DNA from: a bacterium
GTDB lineage: Bacteria > Krumholzibacteriota > Krumholzibacteriia > JACNKJ01
Reading direction: 5' to 3'
DNA length: 64,000 bases
NCBI GenBank assembly: GCA_024231955.1
Contig: JAAEPZ010000033.1
Coordinates: forward strand, 62,001-126,000
In this document: in pieces, positions 17,701 to 25,716 of the stretch
Layout: the number at the start of each line of letters is the position of its first letter
Position numbering within the stretch: position 1 is the stretch's first letter
The notes under the pieces: generated by a model
What the model was told of the DNA's origin: nothing
The model's input: the letters and a program-made list of their open reading frames with translations, nothing else
Databases searched by the model: none
Translations under genes and position numbers: made by a program

Positions 17701-17879
17701 GGACCGGAAGACGGGAACAGGAATACGGTGTCCGCACGGGCGGCAGTGTTCTCAGCTTTGGTCATCTCATTGGTCTTGGTAAAGTTCTGCTCAGTTACCG
17801 GCAGGGTACGAGCCATTGCAGTACCAGCAATGAAAATGGCCAGAGTGAGGCATAGTATCAGAGAGAATATCCTCTTCAT
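14793..17879 (-). CDS. Large secreted protein with C-terminal sorting domain
   Basis: The 1028-residue product has a classic signal peptide (MKRIFSLILCLTLAIFIAGTAMA) and ends with the FlgD-like/type-IX-type sorting domain (NPFNPTT, DISGRLVKSL, VASGVYFYKM, MILLK). The large middle part has no catalytic motif I recognise. It contains W- and D/N-rich beta-sandwich-like stretches and extended acidic segments, including repeated 'DNI/DNVILTVDD'-type strands typical of jelly-roll binding modules near residues 230-270 and 470-480. The Asp-rich, Lys-poor composition fits an extracellular protein. It is one of the largest secreted products here, and a long 5' region of about 500 bases precedes it. Confidence 0.75.
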   Translation of the reverse strand: MKRIFSLILCLTLAIFIAGTAMARTLPVTEQNFTKTNEMTKAENTAARADTVFLFPSSGPGAWGTPGTNNRGFTFDGGAGVAATAGFTTYDNTAQDGDWWHIESTALCAGHATDMSGAIPFAGGDNNYALWCGRMNVCGWDNPNGYGDNWEQYVVLDCGDWDTSAQVQFEFVTDYEADDCDWFQVVVELDGEWEVLQDWMDAGAQPLRVADITVEAASYPGQVLGDLALHFTADGGWSSQTPGFPNDMGPVWVDNVILTVDDVEVGRSDFEDHIQPAWMDFTSPEGAGAPGELRSNLFSEDICTLNPTFAWAFYDPETMSASYPIPVVVYGPPYIDTGIQSPILDETHHLGDAEGQPLEITTTSSIILDYWVYRDMPLNTLIFYKRYVSAATEERPCLGPFETNSSVYYGDEKAWDFWTHDVTLELVTSADGGVITGIAVRLGVLDLCEDWCNENGDGTGHTPAPYFDNIEIKLVDDSAVAWNVDGFRMLQDNFPGPNGYVRIDNSCDIAPLAADLMLPGDSTLVSLNMDLLGGIQTHVSPEAGEVRPNFYMYFRVTAGPNEGSVDPMMSDIDDEDGVYTPIIGTTDFFGSTWNCVEADSAQNNDVITDGTFAFDLNEEFFQAGDIIRYFYWAEAVDGTVETKPKNTLSTNPDLRTSYILRCLPTAGVEMLFVNDGNVRTPWSEAFKYNGYTVYDTYYVQAPSSCMGNGLAGRANYDDIAQYRTMVWDSGDLPSCTITSAVLGNKVFDDVLLDEWLNQHDHDAFLWIMGDELAADVTNAVTFLNVNMGVEVLSEELFYDDYTSILVPKVFATHPTLEYLGGTPDFWVDGGCPTIQNFSAIQPIGDLAEVAFEWEATEAGMVAGIVNYDPDANGEITSPSGYANRVLYNAFSYLQVLDAGYALASEEDYARRMVGHVLTNMLGTVADGAPIGVDETPAMTRLNGNYPNPFNPTTVIALSLASAEHVSLSVYDISGRLVKSLVNNKMIAGDHEVVWNGKDSNGERVASGVYFYKMSAGDYTATDKMILLK

Positions 17880-18384
17880 GTTACCCCCAAGAGGCAGTAG
17901 TGTTGAAAGTATCCATACGCCAAATCCTCGTCAGGAGACGGCGGTGGGGCACCTGAGAAGAGGTCGGCTCACTTATCAGAGAGACCACAATCAAGCATAT
18001 TCATTCAGAGCAAACTGACCGCACTTCCGGTTACAGGAAGACGGGGAACGGTAGGCTCCGAGTTTTATAATTCTGGAAATTGCGCAGAATCCCGGCAAGG
18101 AATACGGCAAGTGTATTGGAGGGGCGTAAAATCCCCGACTGCAGACTCATCCAGACAGCAGACCTCTTTATCAAGCATAAGGAGTATACCGGCAGCTTGG
18201 CTGGCGAGTCAAGGTGAACCGGCGCGGTTCTTGGAGCAATGGGGCAAGAACCGGGAACGCGCGGCTCGTCCCGTCCGGCACAAATCGCCGGACAAAGCAA
18301 ATAGCGCGCAAAATCAGAATCACCTTGCCACCCGATGCGAAACAGTAGTTTGCTGATCGTTTACACGTTTACATGGAGGTTGTC
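17880..18384. other. Divergent intergenic region, ~505 bases
   Basis: Lies between the divergent starts of the large secreted protein and the NTF2-like gene. It must hold both promoters. No convincing coding frame, RNA gene or repeat was seen; short open frames here lack ribosome sites and natural composition. Confidence 0.6.
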
Positions 18385-18741
18385 GTGGATAGAGAGACCA
18401 TGGTCAGGAATCTTTTTGAACTGATGAACGAGCAAAATCTTGATGGCCTGGAGCAGTTGATGACACCGGATGTCGATCTGCTTTTTCCGAAATCACGCCC
18501 CTGGATCGGACGAAGCAGCGTGCTGAAGTTCATGAAGGTTCTCTTTCGCCGATTCGGCGATCTTGTTTTCGATGTGAGGCAGGTGATCGTGCAGGGTGAT
18601 GACCTGTGCGTCCATTGGGTCAATCACGGACATCGCGCCAATGGTGAGGAATACCGCAATGAGGGTGTAACGCTGTGCAGATGCGAGGGAGATCGCTTCC
18701 GGCTCCTGAACGACTTCTTCAAGGATACGGAGATATTCTGA
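18385..18741 (+). CDS. NTF2/SnoaL-like small protein
   Basis: The GTG start is preferred because GGAGG lies five bases upstream; the ATG 12 bases earlier would place that site inside the gene. The ~118-residue product matches the SnoaL-like NTF2 fold: an N-terminal helix (MVRNLFELMNEQNLDGLEQLMTPDVDLLFP), a central helix and a strand-rich end (LCVHWVNHGHRANGEEYRNEGVTLCRCEGDRF). Members are small-molecule isomerases, hydrolases or binding proteins. The activity here is unknown, and the gene is alone on its strand, convergent with mobB. Confidence 0.75.
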   Translation: MDRETMVRNLFELMNEQNLDGLEQLMTPDVDLLFPKSRPWIGRSSVLKFMKVLFRRFGDLVFDVRQVIVQGDDLCVHWVNHGHRANGEEYRNEGVTLCRCEGDRFRLLNDFFKDTEIF

Positions 18742-18756
18742 CGAAACCATATCCGC

Positions 18757-19278
18757 TCAGGAGAGAAACTCCGCCGCGATGAATGCGGCAATACCTGCCG
18801 CGTCATTCAGATCGAAAACCGGCAAGGCAACCTCCGGCCAGGATCTGTCGGAAACCACCGCGATAATGCTCTCATCTTCACCATCGTACAGCAACTCGGA
18901 TGAACGTTCGCATCTATGCACTTCGATCTTGCGCGCCCGGTCCCGTTTGAACCCTTCGGTGATCACCAGGTCATATTCGTCAAGCGGGTATCGTGCACAC
19001 AATCCTGCCAGATCGAGAGATTCCGATTCGTTGCGCGTGAGAAACACTCGGGCAGGTGAGGAGATGAGCACCGCGTCGGCACCGGCCTCGCGGTGACGCC
19101 AGGAATCCTTACCCTCATGATCGATATCGAACGAATGCGCATCGTGCTTGATGGTCGCGACTCGATAGCCCTTGCCCTTCAGGAGTGGGATCAATTTCTC
19201 GATCAATGTGGTCTTCCCACTGTCCGATTTACCCACGATCGAAACTATAGGCGGTTTGCCGGGCAGATTCTGGCTCAT
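18757..19278 (-). CDS. mobB: MobB, molybdopterin-guanine dinucleotide biosynthesis adapter
   Basis: The 173-residue P-loop protein begins IVSIVGKSDSGKTTLIEKLIP (Walker A) and keeps the MobB motif TIKHDAHSFDIDHEGKDSWRHREAGADAVLIS, then DLVITEGFKRD. MobB assists attachment of GMP to the molybdenum cofactor and acts in the cytoplasm. ATG with AAGGAG six bases upstream. It is the last gene of a minus-strand run with the ExbB-like and PadR-linked genes, though 82 bases separate it from its neighbour. It implies that the organism makes bis-MGD enzymes, common in anaerobic respiration. Confidence 0.9.
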   Translation of the reverse strand: MSQNLPGKPPIVSIVGKSDSGKTTLIEKLIPLLKGKGYRVATIKHDAHSFDIDHEGKDSWRHREAGADAVLISSPARVFLTRNESESLDLAGLCARYPLDEYDLVITEGFKRDRARKIEVHRCERSSELLYDGEDESIIAVVSDRSWPEVALPVFDLNDAAGIAAFIAAEFLS

Positions 19279-19360
19279 CAATTACTCCTTGGCTGATTGC
19301 CGGCTTCAGTTTAGTAAATACCCGGCTCACATGCGATGGCCTGAATGCATAGCGGGGGGA

Positions 19361-19732
19361 TCAGACGATTGCCGGCATTTTGACTTTCGCTCTGCCCACC
19401 AGAGCAAAGAGGCTGTAGGCCAAACCGGACAACAGCAACAATGCACCGCCCCACAATGTTGTGGAGAAGGACTCCGTCAATCCCTGCCTGACGATATTGG
19501 AATCGAGTTGACTGGCGTGAGCTATGGCCGTCAACGCATTGTAAAGACCGGCTATCTGGCCCAGGAACCCCAGAACCGCCGCGACGAATCCCCAGAACAG
19601 AATCGGAAAGACGGCGTGCTCGCGCCGTCCGCATCTAAGCGCGACTGCGGCCCTGAAAACGAGAATCAGTATCACCACAGTCAGGATCAACAGGGGCGCC
19701 CCCATCATCCCGCAAGATTTGAAGAATTCCAT
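19361..19732 (-). CDS. Small MotA/TolQ/ExbB-like membrane protein
   Basis: The 123-residue protein has three membrane segments. The central segment reads GFLGQIAGLYNALTAI and the last reads LTESFSTTLWGGALLLLSGLAYSLFALV. The small-residue-rich helices and the spacing between them resemble the last two helices of MotA/TolQ/ExbB proton-channel proteins, but the product is only about half their usual length. Function is therefore uncertain. It starts 22 bases after the HAAS-type membrane gene and is probably co-transcribed with it and padR. Confidence 0.6.
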   Translation of the reverse strand: MEFFKSCGMMGAPLLILTVVILILVFRAAVALRCGRREHAVFPILFWGFVAAVLGFLGQIAGLYNALTAIAHASQLDSNIVRQGLTESFSTTLWGGALLLLSGLAYSLFALVGRAKVKMPAIV

Positions 19733-19754
19733 GGCTTGCCTTTCCGCAGACGAT

Positions 19755-20495
19755 TCAAAATTCCAACAGAATCGCCGCCTCCTCTTTTTCGATTTTACCG
19801 ACTTTCAGCGACAGCTGAAACCAGGCCAGTGCGCCCAGCACCGCCAGTGCCAGACTTACCTGCAGCAGGGCGGTGGAATGCAGTGCCCAGATGAGCATCG
19901 CCCTGGAATAGAGGACGGCCTCCGGTTCGGCCATCCGCACCAGTCGCCACACCTCGCACCAACTGCCGGTGAAGCCCAGGAGGGGGAGTCCGACGACAAG
20001 ATGCAGCAGCAGACCAAGGCCGCGATTGAGCCGCTGATGGGTGTGATCCTGTTTCAGGTAGAGCTGATAGGCCTTCCCGGTCGAGATCAAGACGATCACC
20101 AACCCGAGCAAGAGCACCGGCCAGACGAATACGCCGGCATCACCGATCACGTTGCCGCCCCGCGTCAGACCGGCGCTGATCATCACTGTGATCAGGACGA
20201 CGATGACGAGTAGCGCATACTCCCAGCGGGCGAGAGCCTGCCGGGAGAGACGATCGATCAGCCGTCGCACCGGGCCGCAATGAATCGTCGCAAGCTCCTC
20301 AAGACTTTCGGGCGAGAGATCGCAACTGTCGATCGCTTGCCGACGGGCCTCCTCTTCACTCAGACCCCGATCCAGATTGGCACGGTAGAGATCCTCCATG
20401 TCGGCTGCTATTTCGAGCAGGATGCGACTGCGGGCCGGCTGGGGCACGGACAGGCGTTCGCTGGTTTCACGCAGGACGGGGGCAAAACTGTTCAT
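19755..20495 (-). CDS. HAAS-type permease-prefix membrane protein
   Basis: The 246-residue product has a cytoplasmic N-terminal helical domain (residues ~18-70, RSRILLEIAADMEDLYRANLDRGLSEEEARRQAIDSC) like the HAAS or permease-prefix domain, then about five membrane helices. Its start overlaps the padR stop by one base (TGATG), with GGAGGGGG upstream, so the two are translationally coupled. PadR-HAAS pairs are frequent, with the regulator controlling its membrane partner. Transport or sensing substrate is unknown. Confidence 0.75.
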   Translation of the reverse strand: MNSFAPVLRETSERLSVPQPARSRILLEIAADMEDLYRANLDRGLSEEEARRQAIDSCDLSPESLEELATIHCGPVRRLIDRLSRQALARWEYALLVIVVLITVMISAGLTRGGNVIGDAGVFVWPVLLLGLVIVLISTGKAYQLYLKQDHTHQRLNRGLGLLLHLVVGLPLLGFTGSWCEVWRLVRMAEPEAVLYSRAMLIWALHSTALLQVSLALAVLGALAWFQLSLKVGKIEKEEAAILLEF

Positions 20496-20869
20496 CAATC
20501 CCCCTCCCCGATAGTGGCGATAAAGCGTCCGAGAAAAACCCGCCACGACTCCCGCTGCTCCAAAGCATAGCGGGAACCTCTGTTGGTCAAAGCATAGCTT
20601 TTCCGTTTGCCGCGCGGGCCCTCCTCCGACCACACCCCCTTGATCAGCCCCTCCTTCTCCAACTTGTGCAGAATCGGGTAGAGCGTGCCGTGCTTGAAAC
20701 CGAAGAACCTGTTGCTGCGCTCTTCGATATCGAGCGCCAGCTGATATCCGTGCCGCGGGCCTGCGGCCAGTGATATGAGGATCAGCGCCTCGTTACAGCT
20801 TTTGGTCAGATTTTTGGTAGTGACGTCAGCTTTGCTCATGATATCCGGATTCGCAAGAGAGTCGCCCAT
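20495..20869 (-). CDS. PadR-family transcriptional regulator
   Basis: The ~124-residue winged helix has the PadR signature ILISLAAGPRHGYQLALDIEERSNRFFGFKHGTLYPILHKLEKEGLIKGVW, then RKSYALTNRG. The N-terminus is ambiguous; ATGs at 20896, 20869 and 20839 are in frame, and the middle one has GAGG eight bases upstream. It is coupled to the membrane gene downstream and lies 82 bases after the spermidine-synthase-like gene on the same strand. PadR proteins are usually repressors released by hydrophobic or phenolic ligands. Confidence 0.9.
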   Translation of the reverse strand: MGDSLANPDIMSKADVTTKNLTKSCNEALILISLAAGPRHGYQLALDIEERSNRFFGFKHGTLYPILHKLEKEGLIKGVWSEEGPRGKRKSYALTNRGSRYALEQRESWRVFLGRFIATIGEGD

Positions 20870-20951
20870 ATTAAGACCCTCTACATAATAGATCATGGAC
20901 CCGATCTCGGCAAGGGGAATGCCCTGACCAAACCCGAGCGCAACGATCTCC

Positions 20952-23492
20952 TCAGTAATAGAAACGGATCAGGAACGGCAGCTCCTCGTTTTCGGGATTG
21001 GCGTCACAGGCTCTGCGCAACGTAATCAGACTCCGCTCCGTATCGCCCGCCATCTTCTGGCGGATGCTCTCGGTCAGCAGTTCGCTCCCCCGCAGGTAGC
21101 GGGCCATCTTTCCGGGGTCGTCGATGTTGGTGAACATGGAATCCAGTGTCACCTTGTTGTCCGCCAGGAAGCGGAGATTCTCGGTCAGGTTGCTCTCGGC
21201 GAGACATGCGGGGGCGAAGAACTCGGTATAGCTGTGGTCATCAGTATTGATCCTGCTTGCGGTCGCCAACGCCCCGATCCCATCGCCGTCGAGCATGAGT
21301 GTCGCAGCGAAGTGGTAGGGGTCGATGTAGAAGTAGTTGTCCTGCCCAACCGAGGTGACCTCCGCGGACCAGTCCGCAAAGTCGACCTGCAGCGGCTCCA
21401 GCGAACCCAGCAGCACGGCATGGTAGTGCCCTAGCCAGACCGAGCTGTGGGGGAACACCGAGTGAAAAGTGGCGATGATCCCCATGAACTCCTCGGTGCG
21501 GAGTTTGTGCAGAGGCAGATACTGCGACACCATCCCGCCGGAATTGAGGTGTTCCCGACACATCGAGAAGTATTCCGCCGTGTAGAGGTTGCCCGACCCG
21601 AGGATCGGATGCGTGGGATCGCAGGAGATCAGGTCGTATTTCTTCGGCGTTCTTTGCAGGTAGTGGCGACCGTCACCGGGAATTATCTCCAGCCGTGAAT
21701 CGGCAACCACATTCCGATTGAGATCGCTGTAGTATCGGGCCGCATCCTTGAGTCCGGGCACAAGCTCGACGCACTCAATCGATTGAACCTCCGGATGGGA
21801 GGCGATGGCCGAGGTGGTCACTCCGATCCCGAAACCTATCACCAGCACATCGCTGCAATCGAGCCCCAGGAGGAAGGGGTAATGGCCGACCATCTTCACC
21901 ACCTTCACCGCATCGTAGGTCGAACCGATCACCGAGGCGTTGTTCACGTAGGTGTACTTGGTCTCCGCTCTCGTCCCCTTGTCCTTGCCCACCGTCAGCG
22001 TGCCCTCCACCGACTCGCGATAGAACAATATGTCGCGATCAAAGGCGGTAAAGGATGGGGGCAGAATCCGGATCTCCGGACGCAAACCCACAATCCCGAC
22101 CAGGATCACAAAAACCGCGATGAGGCTGACCCTGAACCCCGTGGCGGCTGTTCTTCGCCACCGCAGGGTGATGAGCAGCGCGCCGCCGACCAGCAGGGCG
22201 ATGACCAGCAACACCGCCACTGCCGTGCCCAGCAGGGGAATCAGCAGGAACGCCGCCGCGACCGGACCGACAACCGAACCGATCGTGTTGACCATCAGCA
22301 CGAAACCGACATCGCGGCTGACTCCCCCACGGCTATCGGCATACATGCAGCAGGTCAGGGGGAACGCGTAACCGGAAAGCACCGCTGGCGGAAAGATGAT
22401 CAACAGAGAGGCGATCAACGGCAGCAACAAAACCCTGGCTGCGGGATTTTCGAGAACGGACTGGAGGGGGAGCATCAAGGTAGCGGGTAAATTGACCAGC
22501 AGCAGCAGGCCGAGTCCGGTAACCGTTGCCATGAGCAGCAGAACTCCCAGCAGTTCGCCCTGACTGTCCCTGCTCCGCTGTTCCCTGCGCTTGAAAAGCA
22601 TGCTGCCCGTGAAGAGTCCCAGGATCGCCAGCGACGACACCAGTGCGAAGGTGTAGCTGGTATTGGTCATGTAGATGCGAAACATCCTCAGCCAGAGGAC
22701 CTGCAAGGTGAGGATCGACAATCCGCAAAGAAGGGCTCCGAGCAGAGCGCTCCGACGCAGCGCAGCGGGAGCGACCACAACAGTCCCGCCTTTTTTTCTC
22801 TTCGATTCACGAGGCGATGTAGCGACCGGGGAATCCACCTGCGGCTGTTCAACATCATTGAACCGTCCCGACAGAACCAACCAGAGTCCCAGCAGCAGAT
22901 TGATCGCAACGGCCAGGACCAGAGTGTTTCTCTGACCGAGCGCACCCAACAGTACGAAACCGGTGAGCAGGCCACCCAGAGCGCTGCCCAGGGTTTCGAC
23001 GGCGTACAGGCGACCCAGGGTCGCCGCCAATCCGGAACCCGAACCTACAGCAATCTTGCTGGAGAGGGGAAACACGCCCCCCATCAGGAAGGCCGGAATG
23101 AAGAGGAGAGTGGAGGCGAAACAGAAGACCAGCCCTTCGCTCGATCCGGTAGCGACACCTCCGGCGGCCAGGCTCGAATAGAGGAGCGGGATGGTGCGGG
23201 TGATCAGCAGGTAGTTGAGCCCGCTGAAGAGGCCGACACCCGCCAGCAACAGTGCCAGCAATCGCCCGATCCGCTGCCGATCGTTGGCCGCTCCGCCCCA
23301 GAACCAGGCCCCGAGTCCAAAACCACCCATGAACGTGGCCAGCACGATGGTCGAGGCCGTGACGGTGCCGCCCAGCACCAGGGAGAGCAACCGGTTCCAG
23401 CTGACCTCGTAGATCAGGAAGGTGAAGCCCGCGAGGAAAATGATGAGATGGATCGCGAACGACCCGCTTCCGCTTTTGCCTGCCCTGTCCAT
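20952..23492 (-). CDS. Membrane-fused spermidine-synthase-like protein
   Basis: The 846-residue protein has ~12-13 membrane helices in residues ~10-480, beginning FAIHLIIFLAGFTFLIYEVSWNRLLSLVLGG. A C-terminal SAM-fold domain of the spermidine/spermine synthase family follows, with VLVIGFGIGVTTSAIA, ECVELVPG, DGRHYLQRTPKKYDLISCDPTHPI and LYTAEYFSMCREHLNSGGMVSQYLP. The GIG..SG-type and D(G/A)R..L motifs are kept. The canonical D..DPxGPA is read as SCDPTHPI, so the substrate may differ from putrescine. Such MFS-like/synthase fusions are widespread and their product is undefined. No canonical partner such as speD was seen in the window. Confidence 0.85.
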   Translation of the reverse strand: MDRAGKSGSGSFAIHLIIFLAGFTFLIYEVSWNRLLSLVLGGTVTASTIVLATFMGGFGLGAWFWGGAANDRQRIGRLLALLLAGVGLFSGLNYLLITRTIPLLYSSLAAGGVATGSSEGLVFCFASTLLFIPAFLMGGVFPLSSKIAVGSGSGLAATLGRLYAVETLGSALGGLLTGFVLLGALGQRNTLVLAVAINLLLGLWLVLSGRFNDVEQPQVDSPVATSPRESKRKKGGTVVVAPAALRRSALLGALLCGLSILTLQVLWLRMFRIYMTNTSYTFALVSSLAILGLFTGSMLFKRREQRSRDSQGELLGVLLLMATVTGLGLLLLVNLPATLMLPLQSVLENPAARVLLLPLIASLLIIFPPAVLSGYAFPLTCCMYADSRGGVSRDVGFVLMVNTIGSVVGPVAAAFLLIPLLGTAVAVLLVIALLVGGALLITLRWRRTAATGFRVSLIAVFVILVGIVGLRPEIRILPPSFTAFDRDILFYRESVEGTLTVGKDKGTRAETKYTYVNNASVIGSTYDAVKVVKMVGHYPFLLGLDCSDVLVIGFGIGVTTSAIASHPEVQSIECVELVPGLKDAARYYSDLNRNVVADSRLEIIPGDGRHYLQRTPKKYDLISCDPTHPILGSGNLYTAEYFSMCREHLNSGGMVSQYLPLHKLRTEEFMGIIATFHSVFPHSSVWLGHYHAVLLGSLEPLQVDFADWSAEVTSVGQDNYFYIDPYHFAATLMLDGDGIGALATASRINTDDHSYTEFFAPACLAESNLTENLRFLADNKVTLDSMFTNIDDPGKMARYLRGSELLTESIRQKMAGDTERSLITLRRACDANPENEELPFLIRFYY

Positions 23493-23663
23493 CTTAGCTC
23501 CCGCGCACTCCCGACGGAGATTGTGTGACGATCTGCCTGTTTCACGACGGCGAGTACCTTACCATGTCACCGCTCGATCTTCATCGCTTTTTCACTGCTC
23601 TCCGGGTCAGATCCCAAAAGGCCGGAGAGATCTCATGAACATCGGTGGCGCTCCCCCCCAATG

Positions 23664-23693
23664 AAAAGCCCCGAGCTGTAAAGCAACTCGGGG
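23664..23693 (-). terminator. Intrinsic terminator of the 23.7-25.4 kb gene
   Basis: On the minus strand CCCCGAG and CTCGGGG arms enclose an 11-base loop and are followed by a short T-run (GCTTTTC). It is 38 bases after the stop codon. The same arms occur at 14629-14654. Confidence 0.8.
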
Positions 23694-23731
23694 CGAAGAT
23701 TCGATCCGGCTTGACACCGGCCGTTTCCATA

Positions 23732-25420
23732 CTACTTGACCAGAACCATCTTTCTCGTCTGCTGCTCCCCGGCAGTCATCAGTTTGGTAAAGTAGACTCC
23801 GCTGGAAACGGCATTGCCGTCCCCGTCACAACCGTTCCACTCGACCGTGTGGGCACCGGGTTCCAGATACGTATTCATCAACTCCCTGACCAGACGTCCC
23901 CGCACATCGAAGACGGCCAGGTGCACACTGCCCGCCTCACCCAGCCGGAAGCTGATCTTCGTAACCGGGTTGAAGGGATTCGGATAGTTGGGCAGAAGTT
24001 CGGTTACCGCTACCGGCGGCACCTCGGGCGCAGCAGTCGCAGTGGCACTCGGTCCATAGAAGTGCATGGCCGGATAGAAGGTTTGGACCAGGATGTCATA
24101 CGTAACTGCATCCCGCATACGCATCAGCACCTGGTCAACGCCGACAGGGTCCGTCCCAATGTATACAAAAAAGTTGGTCCCCGTACCTGAGGGAACACTA
24201 TACGCATTGCTGCCGGCGTTGCCCTGGGGCGACACATACAAACCCTGCGCATACCCGTAGGGCCAGATCTGAACCCGATTCGTGCCCCATGTGTAATAGG
24301 CGAAATCAACTTTAATCGGCTCACCGTAATCCAGGATGGCCGGAGCGCCCGGAGAAAGGGCCACCTGGCTCACCGAATGCGCCCTGTACTGCACCTGATA
24401 GGGCACTTCGACACTCAGATGGGTCTCGGTCTGATCGTCATTCGCCATTATGAAATATGCATGAGTAATATCCTGATCCCCCAGATAGCAGAACCAGCGG
24501 CTGATCGACCCGGCTGGTGCAGGCAGCAAGGGACTCCCCTGTTGATCCATATCCAAAAATACCGGGCTCCCATCCCTGGCACCGATCATCCAGGCACGCA
24601 CACCTGCGGGGTTACTGGTTGTATAGTCAAAGCTGCACTCGACATGCTCTTCGTAAGCCAACCCCTGCGGCGATTGCAGAGTGAAGCTGAAGTTGCTGAG
24701 GCCATGTTCCCCCCAGTGATAATTCACCGGCACGAAGATCTCCCAGAGCACTTCGGTTAAATCCAGACTCTTGAGATAGAAGCGAATCTCATCCACGGCA
24801 ACGGGACCAGCGCCCATCGTGAAGTAATGCGAAGCCGTATCGTTGGGGGAGGTTATATGCTCACCCCCGCTGGCGGCGTAGCCTGAAACCAGGGACCCCT
24901 CGTAGTAGGGCCGCGCAAAAAGATAACCAGCCTCGTCGGATGTGATATCGTGCTGGATTTCAAGTTCGTCCCCATATTGTATCCAGGATGGAGAGCTGTG
25001 GCTGTAGGTAATGTTCGTGATCCCCTTGGCGCTGTAGTGGTACCGCACCGGGATGAAGATCTCGAGCAGCAACTCGTTCCAGTCCGCCGTCCACATGGTG
25101 ACCTGGATGTGGGTCACGGTCCAGTCACCGGCGGTGACGAGACACCAGTTGTCGCCCGTGCCCTCCCCCTCACCGTACAGAATCGACCCGGAGTTGCCGA
25201 AATTCGGATTCGGTGTTCCGTTCGAGTAGGGCAATGACATGATGCGGGCACCAGCAGGGTCATCCACCTTGTAACTGAAAGACACGTTCACTCTGTCGTT
25301 ATGCGCCAGCCAGGCCTGGTGGCCGCGATCCAGAGTAATGTCCCCCAGGTAGTTGGCGTTGGCGATTCCGGAGATGAGCAGAAGGATGAGTACCGTCAGA
25401 GAGAGAGACCCATATTTCAA
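23732..25420 (-). CDS. Secreted repeat protein with C-terminal sorting domain
   Basis: The start is taken as a TTG with GAGG and AGGAGG upstream; the product then begins (M)KYGSLSLTVLILLLISGIANA, a signal peptide. Four to five tandem ~85-residue modules follow, each with an 'LDYGE'- or 'YGDELEI.HD'-type strand and a YHW/YHYS repeat ending near an 'FVPVNYH(W/Y)' motif. Spacing is about 100 residues. The C-terminus is the sorting domain (NPFNPVTK, VRGRLVRELMN, SSGVYFTKL, MVLVK). The modules look like extracellular beta-sandwich binding repeats. No enzyme motif is visible. Confidence 0.75.
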   Translation of the reverse strand: MKYGSLSLTVLILLLISGIANANYLGDITLDRGHQAWLAHNDRVNVSFSYKVDDPAGARIMSLPYSNGTPNPNFGNSGSILYGEGEGTGDNWCLVTAGDWTVTHIQVTMWTADWNELLLEIFIPVRYHYSAKGITNITYSHSSPSWIQYGDELEIQHDITSDEAGYLFARPYYEGSLVSGYAASGGEHITSPNDTASHYFTMGAGPVAVDEIRFYLKSLDLTEVLWEIFVPVNYHWGEHGLSNFSFTLQSPQGLAYEEHVECSFDYTTSNPAGVRAWMIGARDGSPVFLDMDQQGSPLLPAPAGSISRWFCYLGDQDITHAYFIMANDDQTETHLSVEVPYQVQYRAHSVSQVALSPGAPAILDYGEPIKVDFAYYTWGTNRVQIWPYGYAQGLYVSPQGNAGSNAYSVPSGTGTNFFVYIGTDPVGVDQVLMRMRDAVTYDILVQTFYPAMHFYGPSATATAAPEVPPVAVTELLPNYPNPFNPVTKISFRLGEAGSVHLAVFDVRGRLVRELMNTYLEPGAHTVEWNGCDGDGNAVSSGVYFTKLMTAGEQQTRKMVLVK

Positions 25421-25716
25421 AATGACCTCGCTTCCTCCTTTCCGGCACGATGCAGAGTAAGCAGGCAAAACAGATCGGCGGCCGGATCGGACTTGTATTT
25501 GTATTCAATGCTTGCATCATGAGTATATCCCGGCAGGCATGACTCACAACAGACCAAAATCGACAATATCTCCGGACACCCGGAAATACTGTGCGACGTG
25601 AAGAGAACGGCAACTCCTTAAAATGAAGACACTGAGGAGCGGGAGATGCTACGCTGCCGGTCAGCAGCTCCAAACGAATCGCGCGGTTCATCACTGCAAT
25701 GACAAGGAAGTAGACC

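Noticed and set aside
17880..18384. Riboswitch or small RNA in the divergent region
   Set aside because: No convincing conserved motif or paired structure could be identified by eye.
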